A stretch of 45,328 nt of DNA, from contig CAIWMU010000014.1 of NCBI GenBank assembly GCA_903913865.1, positions 1-45,328 of the forward strand. Direction: 5' to 3'. This stretch comes from an uncultured Verrucomicrobia subdivision 3 bacterium. GTDB taxonomy: Bacteria; Verrucomicrobiota; Verrucomicrobiia; Limisphaerales; UBA8199. A program made the translations under genes and the position numbers. This document shows positions 25,701 through 33,935 of this stretch, one piece after another; the stretch's first letter is position 1, and every line of letters starts with the position of its first letter. A model generated the notes under the pieces. The model saw only the letters and a list, made by a program, of their open reading frames with translations. It had not been told where the DNA came from and did not search any database.

Positions 25701-28700
25701 GTCAACGGCTTTCCTGTGATGGTCTGCCGTTCCTCATCCGAACTACCGGACCCCGGCTACACGTCCGACACCTACGGGAATGAGGGCGGAAAAATAACCG
25801 GGGCGGTTGCAAGCCCGCACATGATCATTTCCTCGGGTGCGGCCCCGGTTGAGACAGTCATGGTCAAGGCCCGACAGAGCGGAGCCGATTACCCGGAAGC
25901 AACCTACACACTCAAGGTCGAGGAGATAATTCCCACTCCCTTGGATTTCGACGGTGGCACCTATCAGATTGTTAATCATCCATACGATTACGAGAGTTTC
26001 TTTGCGATTGATGTTCCCACGAATGCTCTTGGCTGGGACCTAAGGCTCACGAACGTCACATCCGGATCTCCCATGATCGTCATCAGCCGTGAATCCCTTC
26101 CCATCTTTACTCAATCCACTGGTTTCATCCCCACGCTGAATAATCCATTCATTGCTACCAACTGGCCCGTCGGTGCCTTGTGGGCTGTGGGAGTTGATTG
26201 GACCGAACGCCCTTTCGGCGAGTATGGAATATTGGAGTCAGGTCGGGTCGTCTCCATGGGGATGAACCGACCGCTTCAGCCGGGCCGCTACTATGTGGGA
26301 GTGATGGGCCGGGATGGAAACCCCGTCTCCTGCACACTGCTCAGCAGGGGACTCGGACTGGGGCACTCCATCCCTGTGGTTGACCTGCCGTTCACCGGCG
26401 GCACGGTCACTTACGAAAACCTCTCCCCCCGCGAGGCTGTTTACTACAGGGTCAATGTGCCCACCAACGCAACCTCCTGGAAAATCACCCTCACAAACAC
26501 CCTCGGCGAAAACCTCTTTGCCGTTCTCAAAGATTGCATTCCCAATATTGGTGCCGCTCTGAACACAAGCACCACGAACTCGGGTGGACGGAAGCTTCAG
26601 AAGATCGGCGATGAGCACTTCACACTCCTCCCGGGTGCCGGTCAGGACAAGCTCATGCCCGGCCCCTACTACATCGCCGTCGTGGGCGAGGGACAGCCGG
26701 GCACAAACCTCACCCAAATCGGGCCGGAATCCAGCAGTTTCCAGATCACCAGTCTGGGCGAAGCTCCCGTCGTGAATCTCGGCACGCTGGGAGCCGCAGA
26801 TCTTGCCAGCACGGACTTCCTCAACGGCGGCGAGACCCGAATTTACACCTTCAGTGTGCCGCCGGGCACGCAGGCATTTGAGGCGCGGCTCGACAACCGC
26901 ATCGGCAACCCCATCATTACCCTTCGCGGGGGCAGCCGCAAGCCGGACCCTGGAGTCAGCAACGGTGGCGCCATCCAGGCCGATCCCTACGGCTCCGATG
27001 GCGGCGAAACCCTCGGCAACGATGTCAACCAGACTCTCATTGCATTTCCCAACCCGACAAACACCCTCTACACACTCGCAATCAAGGCTCGGGGAACTAC
27101 CGGGATCATTGGCACCTACTCCAATGCCTCCTACACCCTCAGGATCAGTTCCAGCTCGACCATCCCGGTGGAGTTTGACGCCGGAGCAGTCGCTATTGCA
27201 AATCAGGCACCCAGTACGTGGCGCTACTTCAAAATAGTTGTTCCGCCCGGGGTTCAGGGTTGGGACGTCCGGCTAACCGATGTCACCAGCGGCCTCCCCC
27301 GGCTGTGCGTCCGGCGGGAGACCATCCCCTCCAGCCTTGTCAGCACTCCATGGGGACAGCCGGGAGTAGGCTTCTTCAATTGGCCGACAAATTATCAATG
27401 GGCCCCCAGCTTTGATTGGACCCGCCGCAGCATGTCAGTCGATGGCCTTACAAGCGAGGATGGCCGTGTGCTGGCAATGGGTCTGGGCCGCCCCCTTGAG
27501 CCCGGAACCTACTTTGTTGGCGTCATGAACTCAACCGCTGGCACTAACATGACCTACACCATTCGCAGCCGCGGTATCGGGGATGGCTATTCCATTCCGC
27601 TCGTCCAGCTGCCGTTCATGGGCACCATCACAAACCTCTCCCTGCCCGCTCGAGAAGCGGCTTATTACCGGATCGTGATTCCATCCAATGCCCCCAGTTG
27701 GAAGCTGAAGCTGGGGTGTCTGGTGGGCGAAACAATGTGCGCTGCTCTCAAGGGATGGCTCCCCAACTTCGACACGATCAATGCAGCGGGCAGCCTTACA
27801 TCCGGTAAGAGCATGCAGAGACTTGGCAACGAGCATTTTGTCCTCCTGCCCGCTTCTGGGCAAACGAACCTCGCTTCCTCCACGAACTATCTGGCCGTCA
27901 TTTCGGAGGGGCTCAACCCGGGGGCATCGGGTCGCATCGGCAGCGGAAGCAGCGCCTACTACATCGCAAGCGTGGGTGCGCTTCCGATCACAGACCTCGG
28001 GACGGTCACTTCGGAAGATCTCGTCCAACCCGACCGGCTCGAAGGCGGTGAGGTCAAAGCTTATCATTTTGACGTTCCAAGCGGGACCTACGGAGTAAAA
28101 CTGCTGCTTGAAGGTCGTTCAGGCAATCCCATGGTCGTCTCAACCCCGGGAGAATATATCCCCGACCCCGGCGCTGCCGCCGGAGGACAATCCACGGATA
28201 CCTACGGTAACGAAGGGGGATACCCTGTAATGGATGGACATCCCGCGATCACCACCATCGCCAACCCCATCCCCGGCACCTATAGCGTGGCCGTAAAAGC
28301 CCGCGGATCCTCCTCGAGCTATCCTGATGCCAGCTACACCCTGCGACTTCAGGAAATTCTGGTCCCCGAGCTGAACTACAGTGCTAACCAGAACACCAAC
28401 GGACTCGCCAGCGAAGTCTCAGGCCTCCTTCAGGACAACGAAAGAGCCTTCTTCAAATTCTACATACCCGCCACCAATGCAAACGGGCAACCGGTCATCG
28501 GCTGGAAACTCGACCTGTCCCAGACCAACGGTCTGGCATCGCTTAGGGTCCGCCGCGACTTCCTCCCAAGCGATGCCAACGCAGCCGGTCAGATGCCGTT
28601 CGCCAGCGGCACCTCTGTCGTCACCCCACCCTACCTCACGAATGGCCTCTGGTTCGTCGAGGTGAAGGCGGTCGGATCCACAGTCTTCACACTCCGCAGC

Positions 28701-30884
28701 AGCCCCGTCCTTCTCCAACGCCCCGCGTGGATCATGCCCGGACCCGGCGAGACAAACCAGGCCCCCGGAGTCATCCAACCCGCGTTCGGGCAAACGGATA
28801 TTGATACGAATGGGCTCCCCGCTCCCAAGATACTGCTCGAGCAGGGCTCCTTCCACTTCTACGGGATCGTCGTGCCGACAAACAATCTGGCCCTGTTAAG
28901 GGCCTCCCTTGTGGCCGTCAGCGGGAACCCGGACCTCTACCTTCGCTACGGTGGAATCCCCACACTCTTCCACAACCTCCAGGGAGTCTCGGGTGCCATC
29001 TATGACCGCTCCATGCTTTCCCCAAACAAGACAGAATACGCCAACTGGGTGCCGTTGGATGGCAAGCTGGAGGCGCAACTCAAACCCGGGCTCTGGTATC
29101 TTGCCGTCAAGGCTGCAGGAAACGCCAATACGGAATACATTTTGAACATGTCGGTGGGGGACATCACAGACCTCCCCCTGAACAACCCCGCATTGAGTGG
29201 TCAGTTGCTTGCCGCAGGGGATTGGCGCTACTACAAAATCCAAACCCCCACCGCGCTGCCGCTCTCACTCAATATCACCTTCAGTCAGGAATCCGGGGAT
29301 GTGGTCATGCATCTGCGGGACAACCTTCCCCCGGGCAACGGGATCGCCGGCACCGATTTCAAGGACTGGTTCAACGACAACAAGAATTTCGGCCCCTATC
29401 CCAATTTCGATCCGCCGGGCACCTACACCGTGTCCGCATCCCCGGTTCGCCCCGGCCAGACTCTTTACCTTGGCTTTAGAGCCTTGAGCGATTCATCCTT
29501 CAGCGTTCGGGTTGCCACCAATGGAGTGCCGGTCCAGGATCCCATCGTCGTCCCATTCTATGGCGGTGCAGGCAACACCACTGTCGGGCCGTTCGCATCC
29601 TCGATCTTCCGGATCGATGTCCCGCCCGAGGCCACCCGCTGGCGTCACGCATCCCAGCACACCACAAACCTCACCGTTTACATTGATCAGGGTACAATCC
29701 CCGGACGCACCAGCACGCGCTGGACCAGTTCCGGCGCGAACAGCGGCTACACAAACATGCTCGTCACATGGGATGCCACCACGAAACAGTACAAGCCCAA
29801 CACATGGCCATGGGTCGCCGGTCAGCCTTACTTTTTCCTCGTCACCAACACTACAGCCGTTCCGCAGAATTTTTCCCTCTTCGCGGACGGAAAGAATGGC
29901 GAAAATGACGATGGTGACTCCGACGGAATGCCGGATCTCTGGGAACTCAGCTACTTCGGTACGACGAACAATCTCGCCACGGCGGATACCGACAACGATC
30001 TTGTGAGCAACTTGCAGGAGTATTTGGAATCGACCGCCCCCTCCGATGCGTCCTCCTTCCGCGCCAGGCTGTTCACGATCGCATCAAGAGGCACCGTCAC
30101 CCGGAACCCGGACCTCCCCAACTATGCTCTGGGCACTTCGGTGACTCTTACACCCGTCCCATCCCCCGGCTATGCCTTCATAGGGTGGTCTCAGGCGGCA
30201 ACGGGCATGGATAACCCCCTTACGATCAGCATGGATGCGCACAAGACCATCACGGCGACCTTCAAACTTGCGGGGGATGATCTGATCACTGCGCTCCAGA
30301 TATCCGGTGGTAGTGTCGTGGCGAACGCCAGCAATGTGAGTTTCACCAAACAGACGGGGGAACCGAACCACGCGGGGAACCCGGGTGGCAAATCCATCTG
30401 GTGGAGATGGGTCGCCCCGACAAGCGGCCCCATCAAGATCAGCACCGCAGGCAGCGCCATCAATACGCTTCTCGGTGTTTACACTGGAACCGCTGTGAAC
30501 GCTCTCACCAAAATAGCTAGCGACAACAATAGCTTGGGAGGAACCAACCGCAGCCAGGTCACCTTTAACGCAACCAGCGGCACGCCCTACCTGATCGCCG
30601 TGGATGGGTATAACGGAGCCTCTGGCAAAATCACAATGGCGCTCGATCTCAGCACCGCAGTCGTTCCACCCACCCTGCGCACTCCGGCCCAACTCGGCAA
30701 TGGCACCTGGCAAATCACCCTTAGTGGCGGCGCCAACCGCAGCTACAAAGTCCAGTATAGTATAAATCTCACGAACTGGATCGATCTGGGAACTGGCATC
30801 ACCGGTGCGGACGGGACGCTGACAATCAACGACCCTGCAGGTCCGGCAGCCCGGGTGCGCTACTATCGGGGACTCACGCAGTAG
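22707..30884 (+). CDS. Giant secreted repeat protein (2,725 aa) with PPC-like and InlB-like domains
   Basis: The signal peptide is MRQLLAILVTALSLTTSNA, so it is exported by Sec. Residues ~25-2390 are a chain of beta-sandwich modules resembling the bacterial pre-peptidase C-terminal (PPC) fold, with recurrent (P/E)-G-x-(Y/W)-(Y/F)-(V/I)-x-V strands and abundant Asn/Thr/Ser. Near 2400 a calcium-loop segment, NDDGDSDGMPDLWE and later DTDNDLVSNLQEYL, resembles thrombospondin type 3/dockerin loops. About 2450-2525 is an InlB-B-like repeat (GYAFIGWS ... KTITATFK). About 2525-2650 is another PPC-like domain (GEPNHAGNPGGKSIWWRW). The last ~70 residues form a small domain (SYKVQYSINLTNWIDLG) common at Verrucomicrobiota C-termini. 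I see no protease or glycosidase active site, so an adhesin or surface scaffold is plausible. Confidence 0.8.
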   Translation: MRQLLAILVTALSLTTSNAQVFVGTNNSDTSTIFSFSVGATATNLAVTLNGSSSAYSYLMLKQGSAPTDTIYDYSSQDAGKTNGIYLELPEVTPGTYWVRVRTPAASQVHAFNLLIETNKNNLRTQSRPVSKKIDSLTTGWIAPGTNHYFRVEFMTNMFWRISLDSTNSGGPDLFVARGQLPTTTSSLKKAIGGTNDSVAFTAAETAPGVYYIGAFAAAGPATGLRYSMRIAPVTPINIDWDPGTTHLGTLLYSNSSGAADDYYFRITTANPSLGAWRTALRLFNTNDANLYVSRGLLPTPSLADYKSERQGSDGFIIPSTTGFLPSEEWFILVRTKTGSSWSLVSGSPYVQDLGTVAADASSGSGPVEIGPEGMRYFSASPTAGMLAWRLYLNGLTNTLYLRTNSVPLPALFNVSQAAQMLVVPPYLTVGQYFIGVSGNPHAIINLDSREHTVTDLTFGTSATVNSSGFGYTTYRVQVPAQQISWQIYLPSTNGNPNLAVRRNMVPNENNNDGYSELAATNLVDNITLVPPILSDGTFYLTVYATNQLTTNAHHFVLQNGPAVVTDIPYRTTLTNNDPLRVGWRFYRVTDIPDQLGSLGWDLLLTNSSPGTRIALRRNAAPGIWSARNPTVPLLTYYDMLSIGDFLQQPAHEADVWYVGIYNPTNALGSFTLTTQDLEAQPLTNGIVVNRTNATNAKWEFFSIELKAEDLLPGASGGPVLGWDVRLTNVLSGLPRVIVRRGGFPTNQVSNFTTSGSTWPGGGQWAAAADWTQRKFSTEGTDEEGRMLVVAVNHPLEAGTYYVGVINTTGTNIMSYQLLSRWIRSKASPREIPVTELAYRGGRATNSLSARDSAYYSVVIPPNSPSWKVKLSCTNAEALLLVSTNRIPTTMGDAIKRMQKLENEHYVLLPSGTSTFINPGTNYLVVVSEGQSPADSSHVGTDTSAFTIESLGPLPETDLGYLMGSNLTVTGSLEGGSSAAYHFETLTSTLGFWLTLEDVNGFPVMVCRSSSELPDPGYTSDTYGNEGGKITGAVASPHMIISSGAAPVETVMVKARQSGADYPEATYTLKVEEIIPTPLDFDGGTYQIVNHPYDYESFFAIDVPTNALGWDLRLTNVTSGSPMIVISRESLPIFTQSTGFIPTLNNPFIATNWPVGALWAVGVDWTERPFGEYGILESGRVVSMGMNRPLQPGRYYVGVMGRDGNPVSCTLLSRGLGLGHSIPVVDLPFTGGTVTYENLSPREAVYYRVNVPTNATSWKITLTNTLGENLFAVLKDCIPNIGAALNTSTTNSGGRKLQKIGDEHFTLLPGAGQDKLMPGPYYIAVVGEGQPGTNLTQIGPESSSFQITSLGEAPVVNLGTLGAADLASTDFLNGGETRIYTFSVPPGTQAFEARLDNRIGNPIITLRGGSRKPDPGVSNGGAIQADPYGSDGGETLGNDVNQTLIAFPNPTNTLYTLAIKARGTTGIIGTYSNASYTLRISSSSTIPVEFDAGAVAIANQAPSTWRYFKIVVPPGVQGWDVRLTDVTSGLPRLCVRRETIPSSLVSTPWGQPGVGFFNWPTNYQWAPSFDWTRRSMSVDGLTSEDGRVLAMGLGRPLEPGTYFVGVMNSTAGTNMTYTIRSRGIGDGYSIPLVQLPFMGTITNLSLPAREAAYYRIVIPSNAPSWKLKLGCLVGETMCAALKGWLPNFDTINAAGSLTSGKSMQRLGNEHFVLLPASGQTNLASSTNYLAVISEGLNPGASGRIGSGSSAYYIASVGALPITDLGTVTSEDLVQPDRLEGGEVKAYHFDVPSGTYGVKLLLEGRSGNPMVVSTPGEYIPDPGAAAGGQSTDTYGNEGGYPVMDGHPAITTIANPIPGTYSVAVKARGSSSSYPDASYTLRLQEILVPELNYSANQNTNGLASEVSGLLQDNERAFFKFYIPATNANGQPVIGWKLDLSQTNGLASLRVRRDFLPSDANAAGQMPFASGTSVVTPPYLTNGLWFVEVKAVGSTVFTLRSSPVLLQRPAWIMPGPGETNQAPGVIQPAFGQTDIDTNGLPAPKILLEQGSFHFYGIVVPTNNLALLRASLVAVSGNPDLYLRYGGIPTLFHNLQGVSGAIYDRSMLSPNKTEYANWVPLDGKLEAQLKPGLWYLAVKAAGNANTEYILNMSVGDITDLPLNNPALSGQLLAAGDWRYYKIQTPTALPLSLNITFSQESGDVVMHLRDNLPPGNGIAGTDFKDWFNDNKNFGPYPNFDPPGTYTVSASPVRPGQTLYLGFRALSDSSFSVRVATNGVPVQDPIVVPFYGGAGNTTVGPFASSIFRIDVPPEATRWRHASQHTTNLTVYIDQGTIPGRTSTRWTSSGANSGYTNMLVTWDATTKQYKPNTWPWVAGQPYFFLVTNTTAVPQNFSLFADGKNGENDDGDSDGMPDLWELSYFGTTNNLATADTDNDLVSNLQEYLESTAPSDASSFRARLFTIASRGTVTRNPDLPNYALGTSVTLTPVPSPGYAFIGWSQAATGMDNPLTISMDAHKTITATFKLAGDDLITALQISGGSVVANASNVSFTKQTGEPNHAGNPGGKSIWWRWVAPTSGPIKISTAGSAINTLLGVYTGTAVNALTKIASDNNSLGGTNRSQVTFNATSGTPYLIAVDGYNGASGKITMALDLSTAVVPPTLRTPAQLGNGTWQITLSGGANRSYKVQYSINLTNWIDLGTGITGADGTLTINDPAGPAARVRYYRGLTQ
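24869..28500 (+). repeat. Three tandem ~400-codon super-repeats inside the giant gene
   Basis: The block starting GWD(V/L)RLT(N/D)V begins near 24869, 26031 and 27258, and a diverged fourth start (GWKLDLSQ) is near 28498. Spacing is about 1.16, 1.23 and 1.24 kb. Each copy continues with a W(P)-x-x-x-x-WA-x-x-x-DWT segment, R(P/L)LEPGTYYVGV, a PREAxYYR(V)xVPxNAxSWK segment, a NEHxxLLP segment and a PDPG...YG(N/S)(E/D)GG loop. The copies have diverged at the DNA level, so the duplication is old. Confidence 0.8.
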
Positions 30885-30902
30885 CACCCCTTGGAACTTA
30901 AT

Positions 30903-30934
30903 CCCCCCTCCGGGAATAGATCCCTGGAGGGGGG
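30903..30934 (+). terminator. Hairpin after the giant gene
   Basis: CCCCCCTCC (30903-30911) pairs with GGAGGGGGG (30926-30934), 18 bp after the stop codon, and a short inner GGGA/TCCC pairing is also possible. Only TATT follows, so it may stop polymerase poorly or mainly protect the mRNA 3' end. Confidence 0.55.
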
Positions 30935-30989
30935 TATTCAGTCCTCCCCCGCCCCCCGAAAGATGCATTTGCGGAGGGGATGAGAGCGA

Positions 30990-31973
30990 TCAGTAGTCAG
31001 TAACGTAGTAAACCTGCTCATCCGTGCCGTAGGCAAAAACGGACGGGTAGCGCCTCTGTGAAACCCATTCTGAGTGGCCATCACAGAACACCACGTTCCC
31101 TCCATCAGCACCGTGGTTGTCGATGGAATCCGGATAATCGTTGTTTGAAGTCTTTCCGGCCGGATAGGCGATGCTGTCGTCCCCGTCATAAATCAACCAG
31201 ATTGCCGATGGGGATGCCTTCTGGCCTTTAAGGTTGAACCGCATCATCGATCCCTTGACGGAATAGGTGAGGTCATTCTGGTAAAGATAGTTGGCTGAAG
31301 TGTTCTGGGTCTTTCTGACGTTCAAATTCTGGCCGATCGTGTTGTTCCCGTTCAGGAAACCTGAGACTTCGTAGCTGGTTCCGATCCCGGTCTTTGTCGC
31401 AGGATTGTAGCCAGGGGTTTTCACGGCCATGTGCTGCAGTTCCGGGACAAAACTGTTGTTGTCGTGCAACCGTTCCGCATAGCTCTTCGTTGTATCATTC
31501 CGGGGTCCGTAGAGGTTCCGCATCAGGGGGAGCGAGCTGTTTGTTAGAGTATGGTGTGTGCTGGGGCAGGTGAAAGTCTTGAGGGATGGCACATACATCG
31601 GGTAGAGCCAGTTCAGATCATCATCCCCGAAATTCGCAACACCGGAAACTGCGTGTAATTCGTCATCATCCGCATAGATCTGGCTGCCAATCCCCATCTG
31701 CTTGCTGTTGTTCAGGCAGCTGATCCTCAAAGCCCGGGTCTTGGCCTTGTTCAAAGCGGGCAGCAGCATCGCAGCCAGAATCGCGATAATGGCGATCACC
31801 ACCAGCAGTTCGATGAGGGTGAAACCGGAACTCCTCCGTGCCCGACCACACACCGATCCCCGTCTGTTTCCGCACGACTGACAATCCACCGGGTGCCCCA
31901 ACCCGAACTGTGATATTTGTGATGCCGAACGGACGGTTGATCCAACTCTTAGGCTGCCTATGTTCATTCTCAC
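30990..31973 (-). CDS. Prepilin-type N-terminal methylation domain protein (H-DG type)
   Basis: A type II/IV pseudopilin-like secreted protein of up to 327 residues. It has the prepilin peptidase site SSG^[16 protein letters not shown] and a ~20-residue hydrophobic helix, then a globular domain ending [19 protein letters not shown]. That is close to the H-X9-DG hallmark of the large Planctomycetota/Verrucomicrobiota family, but with ten residues between His and DG. The start is uncertain. GTG 31973 and ATG 31967 give a ~50-residue leader, while GTG 31853 gives a short basic leader ([10 protein letters not shown]), which fits prepilins better. It is convergent with the giant gene. It probably belongs to a large paralogous family whose assembly role is unknown. 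Confidence 0.85.
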   Translation of the reverse strand: MRMNIGSLRVGSTVRSASQISQFGLGHPVDCQSCGNRRGSVCGRARRSSGFTLIELLVVIAIIAILAAMLLPALNKAKTRALRISCLNNSKQMGIGSQIYADDDELHAVSGVANFGDDDLNWLYPMYVPSLKTFTCPSTHHTLTNSSLPLMRNLYGPRNDTTKSYAERLHDNNSFVPELQHMAVKTPGYNPATKTGIGTSYEVSGFLNGNNTIGQNLNVRKTQNTSANYLYQNDLTYSVKGSMMRFNLKGQKASPSAIWLIYDGDDSIAYPAGKTSNNDYPDSIDNHGADGGNVVFCDGHSEWVSQRRYPSVFAYGTDEQVYYVTDY

Positions 31974-32066
31974 CCGGAAACCCTTGCAGAGTTTTCATTC
32001 AATTGCCAAACCCAAATTCGTCTTGTCCCGGATTCCACCCTGCTTCATCCTCCCACACACCAGACC

Positions 32067-33380
32067 ATGAATTCCGCCATTGATCCGTCAAAAAACAAGC
32101 GTTCAGCCTTTCCAGCCGTCTTTTGGGTGGCCAACGTCATCGAAATTCTCGAGCGTTTTGCCTACTACGGAATTTACTTCGGCTTCGGAATCTACATGAC
32201 CCATCTGGGCTATTCCCGGGACCGGCTCGGCGTCGTGCAGAGCCTTTTCCTGCTGCTGTCCTACGCCATGCCCATTATCTCGGGAACCTTTGCTGACCGT
32301 TACGGGTTCAAGAAGGTGCTGATGGTGTCCTATCTGGCCTACCTCCCCTCCATTCTGCTCCTGATGTTCACGAAATCCTTTTCAGGCATTGCCCTGACCA
32401 TGCTGAGCATCGGGTTCGCCGCCGGCATCTTCAAGCCGCTCATTGCCGGGACGGTGCGGGTCACCACCGACACCACCAACAAGACGCTCGGGTTCGGAAT
32501 CTTTTATGCCATGATCAATGTGGGTGGGTCTTTCGGCCCGATAGTTGCTGGAAAGCTCCGTGCCATCTCATGGAATTATGCCTTCATGGCCTCCGCCATC
32601 GCTATTGGAGTGATGTTCCTCATCACCCTGTTCTTCTACAAAGAACCACCCCGGGAGGTCCAAACGGATTCACTTGGAAAGAAGTTTCGTGACATCGGGG
32701 TGGCCCTCTCTGACATGAAGTTCGTTGTATTTCTGGTCCTTCTTGGTGTGTTCTTCTGGCTGCCGCTATGGGCATTTTTCAACCTTTGTGCCCTGTATGT
32801 GGATGCAAATCTAGACACAGCCCGCATGTATCAGGATGTGCGATCCATCTTCGGAGAATCCTTTGCCAACTTCTTTTCACAGCCCGACAAGGAGGGCACC
32901 CGCCGGATGCTGGGGGAGACGATCTCCCACACTGGCTACATTATCATGATCTTCCAACTCCTGATCTCCCGGGCTTTCGAACGGATGCGTGCCCTGCCCT
33001 CCTTCATGGTTGGATTGGTCATCGCCGCCCTCGGTTTGCTCGTGATCGGTCTGGCCCGGGTCGGCCCGCCATCCCTTGTATTTCTTGGTATCTTCTTCTT
33101 CGCCATCGGAGAGATGATTACATCCCCCCGCATTCAGGAATACATCACCTGGATTGCTCCCAAGGAAAAAGCAGGGCTCTACATGGGATCGAATTTTCTG
33201 GCTACGATGATCGGCGGTGTGAGCAGCGGGGTGGTCTACACTACCCTGTATGGAAGGCTCAACGATCTCGGGTCACCCGAAAAGGTATGGTATGTCATGG
33301 CAGCCCATTGTCTCGCAGGTGTCGCGGCCTTTTATATTTTTGTGAGGGTGGCGGGGGAATTCAAGGAAGTCGAAGGCTGA
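32067..33380 (+). CDS. POT-type MFS transporter (peptide:H+ symporter-like)
   Basis: A 437-residue inner-membrane carrier with about 12 helices. The first helix contains EILERFAYYG, matching the ExxER(F)xYYG proton/substrate motif of proton-dependent oligopeptide transporters. GTFADRYGFKKVL is the A-motif loop, and FKPLIAGTVRV plus GFGIFYAMINVGGSFGP cover helices 4-5. An insertion around residues 245-285 (ARMYQDVRSIFGESFANFF ... EGTRRMLGE) lies between the halves. Di-/tripeptides are the expected cargo, but the family also carries other solutes. ATG at 32067 lacks a Shine-Dalgarno sequence. No partner genes lie on the same strand. Confidence 0.82.
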   Translation: MNSAIDPSKNKRSAFPAVFWVANVIEILERFAYYGIYFGFGIYMTHLGYSRDRLGVVQSLFLLLSYAMPIISGTFADRYGFKKVLMVSYLAYLPSILLLMFTKSFSGIALTMLSIGFAAGIFKPLIAGTVRVTTDTTNKTLGFGIFYAMINVGGSFGPIVAGKLRAISWNYAFMASAIAIGVMFLITLFFYKEPPREVQTDSLGKKFRDIGVALSDMKFVVFLVLLGVFFWLPLWAFFNLCALYVDANLDTARMYQDVRSIFGESFANFFSQPDKEGTRRMLGETISHTGYIIMIFQLLISRAFERMRALPSFMVGLVIAALGLLVIGLARVGPPSLVFLGIFFFAIGEMITSPRIQEYITWIAPKEKAGLYMGSNFLATMIGGVSSGVVYTTLYGRLNDLGSPEKVWYVMAAHCLAGVAAFYIFVRVAGEFKEVEG

Positions 33381-33402
33381 AGATGGCGGTTTGACACCCC
33401 GC

Positions 33403-33825
33403 TCACCTCTCCCGGTGCAGAACCGCAAGGCAGGAGAGCCATGTTCCCCCGGCAAGAGCCAGGATCACGAGTAGAATTTCAAACCTTGTGACGGCACCGT
33501 TGGCCCTGCGAATGATCGCGATGGCTTCGCCGGTCAGTATCACGTCCGCCAACACGAGCGAAATCCACAATTTGGACCGCCGAGGAGGTGTTGCAGACGC
33601 AGGGGCCGGGGCCGTCTCCATCTCCAGCACGAGCTCTTCCGCTGGCTCCTTCTGCCCATCCCTGCCAGTGCGCAATAGCGCCTCCATACCCGGAGAAACG
33701 ATCCGCAATGGGAGCGTTTTCTGGCGATCATCATTTTCAGCGGCTGGATCGGGCTGACCTTCAGGGGCCTCAGATGGCCGCCCCAAAAGCTTTCCCAAAC
33801 CGCGCCCAAGTCCTGGTTTCGTCAC
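33403..33825 (-). CDS. Small membrane protein with ParB-like N-terminal peptide
   Basis: A 140-residue protein, GTG start at 33825. Residues 2-15 (TKPGLGRGLGKLLG) closely resemble the N-terminal K-x-G-L-G-R-G-L-x-x-L-L peptide by which ParB proteins contact and activate ParA ATPases. A hydrophilic, Pro/Glu-rich linker (about residues 16-83) follows, then two predicted transmembrane helices (about 86-104 and 115-136) with a short basic turn (RRANGAVTR). No DNA-binding or CTPase part of ParB is present. The start has no Shine-Dalgarno sequence. It is convergent with the POT gene. The function is unknown. A membrane anchor or regulator for a ParA/MinD-type ATPase is a reasonable inference from the peptide alone. 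Confidence 0.65.
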   Translation of the reverse strand: MTKPGLGRGLGKLLGRPSEAPEGQPDPAAENDDRQKTLPLRIVSPGMEALLRTGRDGQKEPAEELVLEMETAPAPASATPPRRSKLWISLVLADVILTGEAIAIIRRANGAVTRFEILLVILALAGGTWLSCLAVLHRER

Positions 33826-33935
33826 GTCGGATAGGTTGTCAAAATTGAGAGGGTCAGGAAAGTAAAGTTTCTGTCACCGCTGATTGAGACCGCATGCTGA
33901 ACCGAGCAATCCTTAGCAACCCGGAATCATCCGCG

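Noticed and set aside
24869-28500. Tandem repeats considered as a possible CRISPR or satellite array
   Set aside because: The period is about 1.2 kb, within one reading frame, and the copies have diverged. They are protein super-repeats. No CRISPR-like direct repeats were seen anywhere in the window.
30084-30968. 294-codon minus-strand frame over the end of the giant gene
   Set aside because: Antisense to domains that are clearly recognisable on the plus strand, with no family match.
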